DNA of 64,000 bases from Stereum hirsutum FP-91666 SS1 (taxonomy: Eukaryota > Basidiomycota > Agaricomycetes > Russulales > Stereaceae), in assembly GCF_000264905.1 (NCBI RefSeq), contig NW_006763144.1, forward strand, positions 997,648 to 1,061,647. Reading direction: 5' to 3'. The position numbers and the translations under genes were made by a program. The notes beneath the pieces were generated by a model. It saw only the letters and a program-made list of their open reading frames with translations. It was not told where the DNA came from and did not search any database. Below are positions 36,690-46,602 of this stretch, piece by piece (the first letter of the stretch is position 1; each line of letters begins with the position of its first letter).

Positions 36690-37704
36690 CAGGACCCCTG
36701 CATATCCCGAAGGAGGTCCCATCCTGGTGCGACAATTTTTGGCCCAAAAATCAGCCTTTGTCCGATCCGTAGTGCGGACCAAAGGGCCTGGTCGCCCGCG
36801 AGGTACCATCGGCGTGCGGACCAAACAGGGCTGCAGATTTCCCGATATCGGTGGCGGCTGAGGCCATTTATTTTCTTTCTCCGACGCCTGACTGCATTGT
36901 TTCGAGTTGCATTCCGGCGGACTGTACCTGCTGGGTTGTTTATTTCAACAATATCGAATTTCAGACCATAAATCAGGTTCTTTCGTGATTTTGTCTTTTC
37001 GTCGGATCTCGCTGAATGGAGCCCGAGAGTGTCCGAGTCGTCTCTGTTACTCTGTACCTGTGTTAGTCGCTGTTCAGCGTAGTGCACGTGTCTGTTTACT
37101 CGGTCTGCCAGATTCTTTCGTTTTCCTCCAACCCGTGCCCTCCTATCGTTAGCAATATCTAAGGTCATCAGGCAGACAAACATCGACGCCGACACCTAAG
37201 GCTTTCCCATCACAATGATACCGGTACCTCAGGTAAGTATTAGCTTTGTTTTGGACCTTATGCGAGCGTAAGGGAGAAGTCATTCGAGCCTTGATTGCGA
37301 TGCGGGGGAAACGGAAATTAGATGCAGTGCCACATTGACTCAGGGTGGCGCTGTGGCGCCACAAGAAAATAATCGCTCGGAAATGGAAGTGGAGGCTAGT
37401 GGAGGTCGATTGGGAGCAAATTGAGGGTGTACATCAGTATATGCAGTTCAAAACCGGTTGGAGCAATTTTTGTTGATTTTATATGAATATATGGAAGGAA
37501 AAAAATGCGAATTTTGAGGTACCATCCTATCGTGCGGACCAAAAACGAAAATTTTGAGGTCCCATCCCGTTCTGCGGACCAAAATGGTCGAAATTCTGAG
37601 GTACCATCGTCATGCGGACCAAAATATACCCAAAATCGTGCGACAAAAAGGGCAAAATCTGGGGATTTCGGATGGGACCTCCTCCGGCATATGCAGGGGT
37701 CCTG
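36690..37704. mobile_element. nested 1,015-bp non-autonomous inverted-repeat element
   Basis: The ends are 35-bp inverted repeats (36690-36724 and 37670-37704) starting CAGGACCCCTGCATAT, with 33 of 35 positions matching. Both sides carry AACTCA. The inside has no credible gene: a 217-residue minus frame crosses the left end into the host element. Direct copies of a GTGCGGACCAAA-like motif occur near both ends. A 6-bp duplication does not fit hAT (8 bp) or Mutator (about 9 bp) well, so the superfamily is left open. Confidence 0.78.
37516..37640 (+). repeat. about 40-bp direct repeats in the nested element
   Basis: Three units begin gaggtaccatc or gaggtcccatc and carry tgcggaccaaaa. They start at 37516, 37556 and 37598. 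A related unit occurs near the left end (from 36800, gaggtaccatcggcgtgcgg) in the same orientation, so these motifs are direct rather than inverted. Confidence 0.7.
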
Positions 37705-37710
37705 AACTCA

Positions 37711-38128
37711 CGCTATGGATGCATTGGACCTTTCAGCGTTACCGCTGACTTCGTTCATGTACATCTCTTTCCAAATTCCAAACACTCTGATCACACTTCG
37801 GAAGCTCTTGAGCCACGGAATTTACTGTAGCAAGGCATTGGGAGCTCCTCTAGATCAAGTACAGGATATCCCGGTTGCCCAGGTACAGGAAAATCCAGCG
37901 AGAGCTCACGAGACATGTGGACACGCAATAATACTATCATACAGTGCTATATACGACCGCTAAACAATGGTACTGAGGTCTATCTCACCTAGAAAGAGAT
38001 TCTGAGGGAGTGTGGAGTGCTGCCAGAGAGCACAGGAAAATCCAGTACTTTTGGGCGGTGACATTCTTACGGGAAAATCCGGTATTTCAGGGTAATGTAC
38101 TGGATTTACCCATGAGTTGTGCAGGATT
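37711..38128. repeat. right subterminal region of the Plavaka element
   Basis: It holds variants of the same subterminal motif as the left end: about 37888 (acaggaaaatccag), 38031 (cacaggaaaatccagtac), 38070 (cgggaaaatccggta) and 38097 (tactggattt, reversed). Several are close to palindromic (TACTGGATTTTCC-type). No gene. Confidence 0.6.
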
Positions 38129-38142
38129 TACTTCCCGCAGTG
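38129..38142 (-). repeat. right terminal inverted repeat
   Basis: TACTTCCCGCAGTG, the exact complement of the left end, followed directly by GCAT. Confidence 0.85.
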
Positions 38143-38309
38143 GCATCACCTACAAAGGTAGCCTAAGTCGAGGATCTGTGCACACCCTGCACTACCTTTT
38201 CCTCCGATATCTGTTACCACTCGTTTCCCCATCGCTGGACGATCTTCTGAGGCATTGACTGTCTCGGCATCACTATTGTGTTCTTCCACCATCCCATTCC
38301 TTCATTGTC

Positions 38310-39614
38310 ATGTCTCTCGAATCGGCATCTTTCGACAACGGTATACCGTTAGTAGGCTCGGTCGTGACCGGGACTGAAAGCGTTTACACCCCACTATACC
38401 GCCTTCTTGAGCAGCTAGGGGCAGGGCGAAAGTCGACGTCCGCTCTCAGTCGCTGTTCGAGACACTCTGGCAAACGCGGCAGACCGTGCATAGTCATGGA
38501 AGATAACGCAAACGAGGACCATCTATTTCCAGACATATGCATCATGGCGACATTCGAAGGAGCACACCCCTCAGAGCTCACATCCTTACATCGAGACTTC
38601 ATTGTTCCTGTTTCTTCATCTTCTTCCCCCTCCTTCTCTTCGTCATCGTCTTCGTCAGAGAACTCCGATACCACAGAAGAAGACGAGATATTCATATCGC
38701 CCCCTGTGGAGGGAGGTGATGGCCACAGACAATGGATCGTAGCTTTCCCGTACACTGCCTCGAATCCCGTGAAACCACGTCCCCGGGTGGCATCTGCAGA
38801 TGGACGTGCATCCCTTGTATCTCCGGAATCGCTCGATCTCCTATCCGAAATTTCGGAAAGTCGCCTGAATATCTGGCAAAAGAAAGCACGACGAGACCCG
38901 CAGTTGATTCGTCAAGTGCTCGGAGAAGTACAGGTATATCGAATCATATTCTCCGAAACACAATATCTGACCTTTTCTCTAGGCTCACCAGAGAAACGAG
39001 CAAGCCAAGTTTGTCGCCAAGTCTGGAATGAGTCTGTCGAAGGTATGGCCTTTCTACTACTGTGGTCACCGCTCGCTCACGCGTGCGGCAATGTATAGCA
39101 CGCCCGACAGTCGGACACAACATTCGCCGACCTCACAAGTGATCTGAGCGAGCTCAAGGTTCACGACGCTTCTCATCAACGGCGCAACGTTTCACGAGTG
39201 GTCAGTCCTGCATTTATTATCGTCATCAACTACACTGGCTGATATGCACGGTGATGCAGAGCTTTTGCGAACGCCGGATGTCGCGAACTCTTTCTCAGGC
39301 AGACATGGACCACGACTGGCGTATGAGGCCCGAATCGGACGACACCTCTGCGATGGAGTCTGAATTGAAGATCCAAACACTTGAGACCACGTCAAGTAGA
39401 GCATCGATACTGGTATGCGGTCTAATTTTCCACTGATGAATGGTAATGGAAAGGCTAATATACCTGCTAGCTTTCGCCACGAAAGGGGAGCTTCCAGCAC
39501 AACTCTTCGACGCCCACAGTCGCCGACAGACGATCGAGATTTGGGTTCAACAAATTGTTCTCCGGGAAGAAGGTGTCGGACAAATCGAACGTAGCCTGGA
39601 GAACATCGAAGTAG
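38310..39614 (+). CDS. gene B1, uncharacterised basidiomycete protein (duplicated pair member)
   Basis: Exons from 38310 to 39614 give a protein of about 370 residues. Conserved blocks shared with B2 are TESVYTPLYRLLEQLGAGRK, STSALSRCSRHSGKRGRPCI, ICIMATFEGAHPSELTSLHR, DFIVPV, SPPVEGGDGHRQWIVAFPY and NEQAKFVAKSGMSLSK. Then come HDASHQRRNVSRV and SFCERRMSRTLSQADMDHDW. The last exon encodes SPRKGSFQHNSSTPTVADRR… and ends with TAG at 39612-39614. A serine run (about residues 98-118) separates the halves. No signal peptide or membrane helix is present. I recall agaricomycete proteins with similar segments but no assigned function. The insertion site of the transposon is only about 165 bp upstream of the ATG, so B1 has lost most of its original shared promoter. 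Confidence 0.75.
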
Positions 39615-40343
39615 CAGGCTGGCATCGGTCACCATCTTATATTAATGTCTGTGCTCATGATATATATTATTGCTCTTCTCGCGACCGTGGCAGTATTTAC
39701 ACCTATAAATCGTCCACATGTTCATGATGATTCTTTCTGTAATGTTATGCATATGTACCTACTCATACGATAATACGATATAGTACACATTCGCATCCTA
39801 CTGTCTTGTCTTGGCCTGATAGTAGCAACTGCCTAGTACAGCTCACCAGTTCGTCTCGTACTTTGTTCCGTCTATGGTCTCATTGTCGCACTACCCGATT
39901 TCTTGGCCTCGAAATCGGTTCATAACACGACTAATCCAATCTGAGTGTCTTAGTATGTTCTCATGTTGTTTACTTCTATCCAGGTATTCGATGCCGATAT
40001 GTTCGGGACCGACGCCTGATGCAAGTCGTGCGATCAGACACAAGGAGACGTGACCATTGATTAGTCGAGACTGCGGTAAAAATAGGGTGTATGTAGATAC
40101 ATGATACATAGGTGGAACGAAAGGCGGATAGCATGGAGAATGCAAGGCATAGGCAGGACGTGAGGTTGCATGGCGATATAGTATCATGAGGGAGATCTTC
40201 GAGCTCTCCAGCGCGCGGCAAAGAGTGAGCTGAGGAATCGGAACGGGCCTTTCGCGCATTGCGAGAGCGAACTTGTATGGTTCTTAGAACCAGACTCATC
40301 TGTTGGTCAGAGCAGGAAGAATGTTAGGGGTAGTACGAAGCTT
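39615..40343. other. convergent region B1-A2 containing the duplication junction
   Basis: The first ~200 bp match the 3' flank of B2. From about 39,845 the sequence matches the 3' flank of A1. The break between the tandem copies therefore lies at roughly 39,815-39,845. No gene supported. Confidence 0.6.
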
Positions 40344-41750
40344 TTATTGTAGTCGAGGCGCACGAGCTTTGTCCCCGTCTGACGTTTCAGTTTTGCGACG
40401 ACGAGGACCGATACAGATCAACCGAGAGGCAAGCGAAAGCGGCCATAGCCCTGGGACACCAAGCGTCAGCGGGGCCCGCGATGAGTCTGTAAAAGAGTGT
40501 GTGCGTACCTCTGGGCTTCTTAGGTTCGGGGCTGGTGGCGGGTTTGGAGGGTTGAGACAACGACGCAAGTCGCTCCTGCTCCAGCTCCTTGAAACGTGCT
40601 TCAGCACGAGCCTGCGAGTCCAATCGTATCCTGCCGAGGAAAAGGGATCGGTGAGTGGTGAGTGAATGATTAGCGGCGAAATTCGAGACATACTTCGTCA
40701 AAGCTGCGATTTCTTCAAATAGGTAACGTGGATCGGTCACCGCTTCTATTTTCGATAAGTCATACTCCGGTTTTCCTGTGATGGGTATGATCTGAGCCTC
40801 CGGGTTGTTTCCGTCGAACATGGCTCGGAGGAAGACGTTGTTGACGGCGTCGACTTCAGAATTGGTGGATTCCTCGCTCTCGGCGTCGGTGTGGACAGAC
40901 ACATGCTCAGAGACCTCAGATTCGTGGTCATCTTCGTCTTGTTCTTGAACGAGGGCGACTGGGGCGGGGGCGTCATCGGTTCTTACTCCCTTGTAGTACT
41001 TGTATGCGTTGAGCCCTCTAAGAGGATAGGGATATGTATCTAGCAGTACGAAGCGGATGCTTATTATTGAGCCATTTCATGGGTTTGATCTCGATACAAA
41101 GACGTACCGTCCACATCGTGAGACTGGGCTGCCTCCAGTAGGGCTTTACGCTCCGTCTCATCCTCGTTCCAAGCCGTGCGCAAGCGACTCACATCCTGCT
41201 CACTAGAGAAGACCGCAGCAGAATAGTCCTGAGTGCAAGTTGGGACACGAAGCGTGGTATACATGGGCGAGTGGTGGTACATGTCGGACCACGGGAAAGG
41301 CTTAGAAGTGATGGCTGGTGGTCGCCCCGTAGGATGGAAAACAGCAGGGGAAACGGGAAGACACATTGATGCTTGAACACAGTGTTTCTCAAGGTCGCGT
41401 GCCGTTGGCAAGCCGCGACTAAGAAGACGTATCCGTAGGCGGTGACACGGGCGCTGGGGTATAGGTAAATCTATTCCCTATAAAGCGGAGTAAAGTTAGC
41501 ACACGGTCAGGAGCAAGTACAAAGGCTCGATTCTACTCACTTGCTCGGCCAGACCTACGTAAATCCCGCTCTTGATGCTCTGAGCAGCAATGGTTGCCTC
41601 TGTGTCATCCAAAAAGTCGACTGAGGCGACATGATCGAGAGAGAAGGCAAAATAACAAGTTATAAATGGGGAGAAGCAGAGATAATCATCAGAGCCGTCC
41701 TCGTTCTTCTCAGGGTGCCAGTAAGTGCGGCGGCGCTGATCGTGAGCCAT
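40344..41750 (-). CDS. gene A2, uncharacterised basidiomycete protein (duplicated pair member)
   Basis: This is the paralogue of A1 with the same five-exon layout. The start is MAHDQRRRTYWHPEKNEDGS, then CYFAFSLDHVASVDFLDD, RPCHRLRIRLLSRGLPTA, CLPVSPAVFHPTGRPP, then FPWSDMYHHSPMYTTLRVP and AWNEDETERKALLEAAQ. The acidic linker, SEVDAVNNVFLRAMFDG, the ARFKELEQERLAS helix and the LWPLSLASRLICIGPRR tail are all kept; the protein ends at TAA (40344-40346). The last intron (40451-40508) is identical to that of A1 (25893-25950), although neighbouring exons differ by about 10-25% by eye. If that intron is retained the frame stays open and gives a different C-terminus. No known domain. It is divergent from B2. 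Confidence 0.75.
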
Positions 41751-42724
41751 CGTGGACTTGGAAGATGATCCTGCAAGTCGAAGAGCGCGGAGATTTCAGG
41801 GTTCCAAGCGGTTCTGTGCAAGGAGATCCCTAGTATAAGAGCACGGGTGAAGTTCGTAGCTGGATTATAAGGGGGACAAAAGACTTTGTGAGTCTCGTCA
41901 GGAACATCATGATTTAGTAAGTCAGGCCAATAGTAGCCAAAATCGATCAAGGGCCCACATTGGGCCCAAACTCCAACAAGAGACGCAAGGCCAACCGTGA
42001 CAATAAGGATTGCCATCTTCGAAACAAGGCGTGTGGTTTGCGTGTGGTCACCAGGCCATGCTCTGGTCTCTCGATGGGGGTGAAGACTTACCCGGCATTT
42101 CGGGCCCAAGGGCCAACTGGTCCTTAGCCACCAACTGAACGTTCCCGTGACGACGTGCGGCCGGGCCAGCAATCTCACGCGCAATCAACACTTTTGGCGC
42201 AAACCAGATTCGGAACTGCCACAATCGTTTTCATTTTCTTCCCGGGCAGTCTTTCTTCTTCGTAACATGGTTTCCCCTTGGTGCGTCTCCGATCCAGTAC
42301 TTGCCTTGGGTCTCATAGGCAATATTAGACAAGACTATCGTCTTCGGGCGCTCACGCGACTGATCACATACACGCACCGTCTTCCAATGTGAGACACGCT
42401 ATTGTCAACAACAACTGACACTAAACTAGCGGAGTGAGCTTGCAGCGTGGGCACTGCCGACGTGCATCACCTGCGTCATCTGAGAACAAGATCGAATGGA
42501 ATGGTGTTTTGACCAGGTACCTTCTCTCCCTATTTGGCTGGCCTTCTCACCGACAGCGATCCATCCATAAAGATGGCGCGCGTATTTTATCTTCCATATA
42601 TTCTGGACCCCTTTGGACCACCCTTGTCATTCCCCCTCCGCCAAACCTTCTTCGCATCGCTGGGCGAGCAACAAAGGTATCGACTGTCTTGGTATCTCTC
42701 TACCGCGTTCTTTTCTCCCTCGTC
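41751..42724. other. intact A2-B2 divergent spacer
   Basis: This is the shared promoter region of A2 and B2. A minus-strand open frame starting at 42016 begins with a hydrophobic, signal-peptide-like stretch (MAILIVTVGLASLVGVWAQ) and runs into A2 in another frame. Copy 1 does not preserve it, so it is not annotated. The B2 frame is open upstream to 42434, but copy 1 does not support this extension. Confidence 0.5.
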
Positions 42725-44058
42725 ATGTCTCTCGACTCGAATTCTTTCCCCGGAGGTGTCCCTCAAATAGGTTCAGTGGTGTCTGGGACTGAAAGTGTTT
42801 ACACCCCGCTATACCGCCTTCTGGAGCAGCTAGGAGCAGGAAGAAAGTCGACTTCCGCTCTCAGCCGCTCTTCAAGATACTCCGGAAAGGCTGGGAGGCC
42901 CTGCATAGTCATGGAGCAGAACGACTACGAGGATCGCTTATTCCCTCAAATTTGTATCATGGCCACATTCGAAGGAGCCCACCCATCAGAACTCACAGCA
43001 TTGCACCGAGACTTTATCGTTCCTGTGTCCTCTTCCTCTTCGTCCTCTCACTCATCATCGTCCTCTGACGCTTCACATGACATCGACGAGAACGAAATAT
43101 TATTATCCCCCCCTGTCGAAGGCGGTAACGGTCACAGGCAGTGGATTGTAGCTTTTCCGTACATGGCATCAAATCCCGTGAAGCCACGTCGCCGGATGGA
43201 AGCTGCAGGCGGGCATACATCTTTTGCTTCTCCAGAATCAATCGCGTTACTGTACAGAATTGCGAACCGCCGTATGAACGTTTGGCAGGCAAGATCCCAG
43301 CGCGACTCAAAGTTGATACACAGAACTTTCGAAGAAGTGCAGGTACGCGCTCTGTTCCCCGGGACGCCCGTAGTGAATGTAATTTTGCTGATATTTCTCT
43401 CGTTCCAGGCTTGCCAGAAAAAAGAGCAGGCCAAATTTGTCGCCAAATCCGGCGTGAGCTTGAATAAGGTACCATGTTTCCAAGTTCTCCAAACCGTTGT
43501 CACAGCTTCTCACTCAAGTGGCCATGCATACAGCATACCCGGCAGTCGAACATCTCGTTCGCCGAGCTTACAAGTGATCTGAACGAGCTCGAGGTCCACG
43601 ATGGTTCTCATCAACGGCGTAACGTCTCACGAGTGGTCAGTCTCGCATTTACTCTCGTCATCCATTGCACTGCTGATATGCACGGTGGTGCAGAGCTTCT
43701 GCGAACGCCGGACGTCGCGAACCCTTTCTCAGGCAGACATGGACCACGACTGGCGTATGAGGCCCGAATCGGAAGACGCTTCTGCGGTCGGGCCTGATTT
43801 GAAGATACAAACACTTGATACCACGTCAAATAGAGCATCTATACTGGTATGCCCTTCAATTTCTCCACTAATGAATGGTAACGGAAACACTAACTCAACT
43901 GCTAGCTTTCGCCCCGGAAGGGAGGCTTCCAGCAGAACTCTTCGACGCACACAGTCGCCGACAGACGATCGAGATTCAACTTTAAGAAATTATTCTCCGA
44001 GAAGAAAGCGTCGGACAAGTCGAATGCAGCCTGGAGGACAGTCGAAGTAGCATCATAG
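42725..44058 (+). CDS. gene B2, uncharacterised basidiomycete protein (duplicated pair member)
   Basis: Paralogue of B1, about 380 residues. The ATG at 42725 was chosen because MSLDSNSFPGGVPQIGSVVS aligns with the B1 start (MSLESASFDNGIPLVGSVV), although the frame is open further upstream. Blocks are TESVYTPLYRLLEQLGAGRK, SGKAGRPCIVMEQNDYED, ICIMATFEGAHPSELTALHR, a Ser-rich run, SPPVEGGNGHRQWIVAFPYM, EQAKFVAKSGVSLNK and TLSQADMDHDWRMRPESED. The last exon encodes SPRKGGFQQNSSTHTVADRR and FNFKKLFSEKKASDKSN and ends TAG at 44056-44058. The basic tail KKLFSEKK could be a nuclear or nucleic-acid-contacting segment; this is speculation. No recognised domain. The frame is open, so the copy looks functional. 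Confidence 0.75.
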
Positions 44059-44558
44059 GTCCATCTTATGTTAATGTCTGCCATGCTCATGTTTTACGTT
44101 CAGTGCATTATATTTTTACTGAATACAGTGCATCCTCCACGCATGCATTATACTCCCTTCTTTCATGTTATAAATATGTATCTGCTCATACAATAATTCG
44201 AACTAATACTCATGCACATCCTATGACCTTGCCTTCGCCCAAGTTCTTGGTGTGCGCTCTTTCCGCTCCATTGCTCGCTATAGACAGAGAAGACCAGAAG
44301 GCGGGCGCTAAAGTCACGGTCACGTGAACATTGCCTTGTTCTGTTTCTTGCAGAACGGATGTTTCGTCGGATTGACCGCCCGCCAACGGCCAACATGGCG
44401 TGACAGCTACAAATATATCTGCCATTTTGCAGCCCGACACCTCTGCTATCGCGGTACCTCACATTCGCCTCCCGACGGCAACCTAAGATTGACGCTTTTC
44501 ATCACCAAAGCCGACTCCAACTGCTCCTACTACTAGCTCAGACCGCTCATAACTTGCA
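44059..44558. other. intergenic; right edge of the tandem duplication
   Basis: The first ~175 bp match the B1 3' flank, which places the end of copy 2 near 44,235. The rest is upstream of the BTB gene. Overlapping frames on the minus strand (44163-44462, 44210-44440) have no features. Confidence 0.5.
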
Positions 44559-45610
44559 ATGGATATTCAAGGTGCAGATGTCATCGTCCGGTCCTCTGAC
44601 AACGTCGATTTTCGTGTGCAGGGAGCTGCACTGTCGTTGTTCTCTCCAGTTTTTGCCGATATACTGTCCATCCCGCAGCCAGAGAGTTCCAATGGTGAAC
44701 TTCCCGTCGTTTCCGTGTCAGAGGATCGAGAATTATCTCTAGTTTTCCTGAGGTGCGCTCTTCTGTCTCTGTTCCGTTCGTGGATTTCGTTGTGACATAT
44801 CTCTTCAGTCTATGCTACAGACTTCGTATTGCCCACTACCCCTTAGCCCGACTGGAGAACATCCTCCAGGTCTTGGAGAAGTACGGTGTTACTCGAGTCC
44901 CGATCGAAATCATCGAACAATTCACTACACATATCGACACACAACCCGTTCACACTTGCGCTATTGCTTGCCGGTACTCTCTGTATGATGTCGCCAACCA
45001 GGCAGCCAGGGCCACCTTCAAGAATGAAGCTCTCTATGTCACCGATCTCAAACCAGACTACCTCAGTTTGATGGGAATCAACCAATACCAACACCTTGTT
45101 CATTATCGCCTCCAGGCTAGCAAAGTCGCAGCCGACGCGGTCGAAACATTCCCAACTTTCGACGACGTGGATACCATCAATAACTCTATGCAAGTTTACA
45201 TTCCCGGATCTCGAGCGAGCCGCGAGTCTTGCGACTGCTCCGAGCGCATGTCGGGTTGGAGCTACGAGGAACTCAACCACGAGGAACTTCCGATATACAT
45301 AGTGCCATGGCTACAGGTGCTGAAGAGAGATCTCGAGTCTGCATTGCAGATTTGGTCAGATGTGGACACCGTCACTGCAGATGGAAAGCTGGTCATGGAG
45401 GCCGTGAAGGTAGCCATGGACTCGAAGTGTTCAGCCTGTATTCGTGACGTGTCCGAGATTCCATGGGTACTAAAAAAAATCAGCCAGCGAGTTGAAAAGC
45501 AGCTTAATAAAGTCAGTTCGGCTCTCCAAAATACGCGGATACTTGAGCATGCTCACGATCGTACTCTGCTACAGATGCCCCTACCTTTCCAAGCTGCAAC
45601 GGAACCCTGA
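44559..45610 (+). CDS. BTB/POZ domain protein 1
   Basis: Three exons (44559-44752, 44809-45511, 45575-45610) give 310 residues. The N-terminus is a BTB/POZ fold: DVIVRSSDNVDFRVQGAALS, LFSPVFADILSIPQP and, across the first intron, VFLSLCYRL. The rest is mostly helical, with ARLENILQVLEKYGVTRVPI, THIDTQPVHTCAIACRYSLY, LMGINQYQHLVHYRLQASK, a Cys pair (SCDCSERM) and MDSKCSACIRDV. The end is MPLPFQAATEP. BTB domains mediate dimerisation and cullin-3 contacts; fungal expansions of this architecture have no fixed role. The last intron is 63 nt, a multiple of three, without a stop, so its retention would insert 21 residues. The paralogue at 48356 supports splicing it out. Confidence 0.88.
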
Positions 45611-46602
45611 TCAACCAGTGGTCTCGGAGAATAGTTGGGGGATTTTAATTCCTTGTGAGTGCGCACGAAATCGGCTCAAAATCTATAGCGGCTGACTTCG
45701 TCCTATTTTGGCCGGCGAATACCCAGATTTCCGAGCGCGTTGTATTCGTGCTTTTGTCTTTGTTGGAATTGCATACTTTTGTCTACGAGATCACCGCGGT
45801 TCACGGACCTATTGTATTGTGGTCTCGCTCCTATCGCTCGCACAATGCTATCCTCCCGCTTCAACAACCTGCATTTCACTTCTGCTGTACCCCGCCACAC
45901 CAGCCTTATCAACGCCACACACGTCTTCTGGAGCACATGCGCCTGTAAGGCTGTATGGGACACTCATTCGTACCACTTACGCCCTTCGCATGCAACCAAA
46001 CTGAACGTTGCCCAACATCGTCCCGCACCTCTCGCAGTATTCCTCGAGAGCATGTGTTCGCCTTTCAACTTCTGAAGAGTCGATGTGGGTCCCTTTCTCC
46101 AAGAGCTTCAGCACTGAAACCCTCACTCTGATGGCGCTGACTAACTTCGGGATCCCTCAGTTCTGAACACGTATAGGTAGGTATTGTGCTGAATCAGCCA
46201 GGAGTGGGCGCAACGTTGCCTTACATCAAGCTCTGCGTCGGATCTTATCACCTTACAGCGCTTCGGACTCTTCATACAGTGATTCAATGAACTTAAGGTA
46301 TCTTTCATTCCATGTCTAGGTAGACGTTGCGACCTCCAAGTGTTTGCGAGTAAATCTCTGCCGTCTCAGAGCGTCTTGCTGACTCTATCCTTCCTACTGG
46401 TATCTCGATTCAGAACCCCAGTCTCCTTTCGACGCCGAAGCGTGGATTCCTAGCGGTGGCGGCAGGCCTTGTCGCCTTGACTCATCAGAGTCTTGATCTC
46501 ATGTCCGGAAAATCCTCCTTGTTATATCCATATAAAGTTCAACGTTGTCAGTGAGCTTGCTGAGTAGTCTCAACAGCACTGCTTGTTCTTACGAGAATCA
46601 CC
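45611..46602. other. intergenic with a possible decayed gene
   Basis: No intact gene. On the minus strand around 46,000-46,150 the sequence reads VSVLKLLEKGTHIDS… followed by HALEEYCERCGTML, which faintly recalls an ankyrin repeat followed by a small zinc motif. It breaks down on both sides. This may be a relic or chance. Confidence 0.35.

Larger units (their letters stand above)
27778..38142 (-). mobile_element. Plavaka-type (CACTA-like) DNA transposon, apparently complete
   Basis: The ends are a perfect 14-bp inverted repeat: CACTGCGGGAAGTA at 27778-27791 and its complement at 38129-38142. The element is flanked on both sides by GCAT (27774-27777 and 38143-38146), which fits a short target duplication. 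It is 10,365 bp long and encodes a Tnp2-type transposase with apparently open exons plus a second many-exon gene, both on the minus strand. CACTA-superfamily elements are known to start with CACT(A/G) and to have two genes, subterminal repeats and a short target duplication, usually 2-3 bp. Plavaka is the fungal lineage of this group. A separate 1,015-bp element is inserted at 36690-37704. Insertion was between the divergent genes A1 and B1. Confidence 0.85.
25240..39815. repeat. tandem duplication, copy 1 (A1-B1), split by a transposon
   Basis: This block and 39,845-44,235 carry the same order: gene A (-), divergent spacer, gene B (+). Without the transposon and its extra target copy, copy 1 is about 4.2 kb; copy 2 is about 4.4 kb. 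Similarity by eye covers the A 3' flank, both genes with their intron positions, parts of the spacer (for example ccaccaactg and catcgctgg) and the B 3' flank (atcttat-ttaatgtctg, then a shared tacctactcatac/tatctgctcatac stretch). Borders are approximate. Confidence 0.8.
39845..44235. repeat. tandem duplication, copy 2 (A2-B2), uninterrupted
   Basis: The second copy of the A-B unit, about 4.4 kb, retains the original divergent spacer of 974 bp between the A2 and B2 start codons. It gives the pre-insertion layout against which the split copy 1 can be read. Confidence 0.8.

Noticed and set aside
36542..37195. 217-residue minus-strand open frame upstream of the transposase
   Set aside because: It crosses the border of the nested element and its target duplication, so it joins two unrelated sequences.
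36690..37704. 35-bp inverted repeats read as the ends of the large transposon
   Set aside because: The two copies are only 1 kb apart, enclose no transposase and have their own 6-bp flank. The 14-bp CACTG repeats at 27778 and 38142 enclose both genes and have their own flank.
42434..42724. N-terminal extension of B2 to an upstream Met
   Set aside because: The B1 copy aligns from the Met at 42725 and has no matching upstream frame.
25240..44235. A/B divergent duplicated pairs as a homeodomain (HD1/HD2) mating-type locus
   Set aside because: The layout is similar, but neither protein shows a homeodomain (no WFxNxR helix), and the usual flanking gene (mitochondrial intermediate peptidase) is absent.
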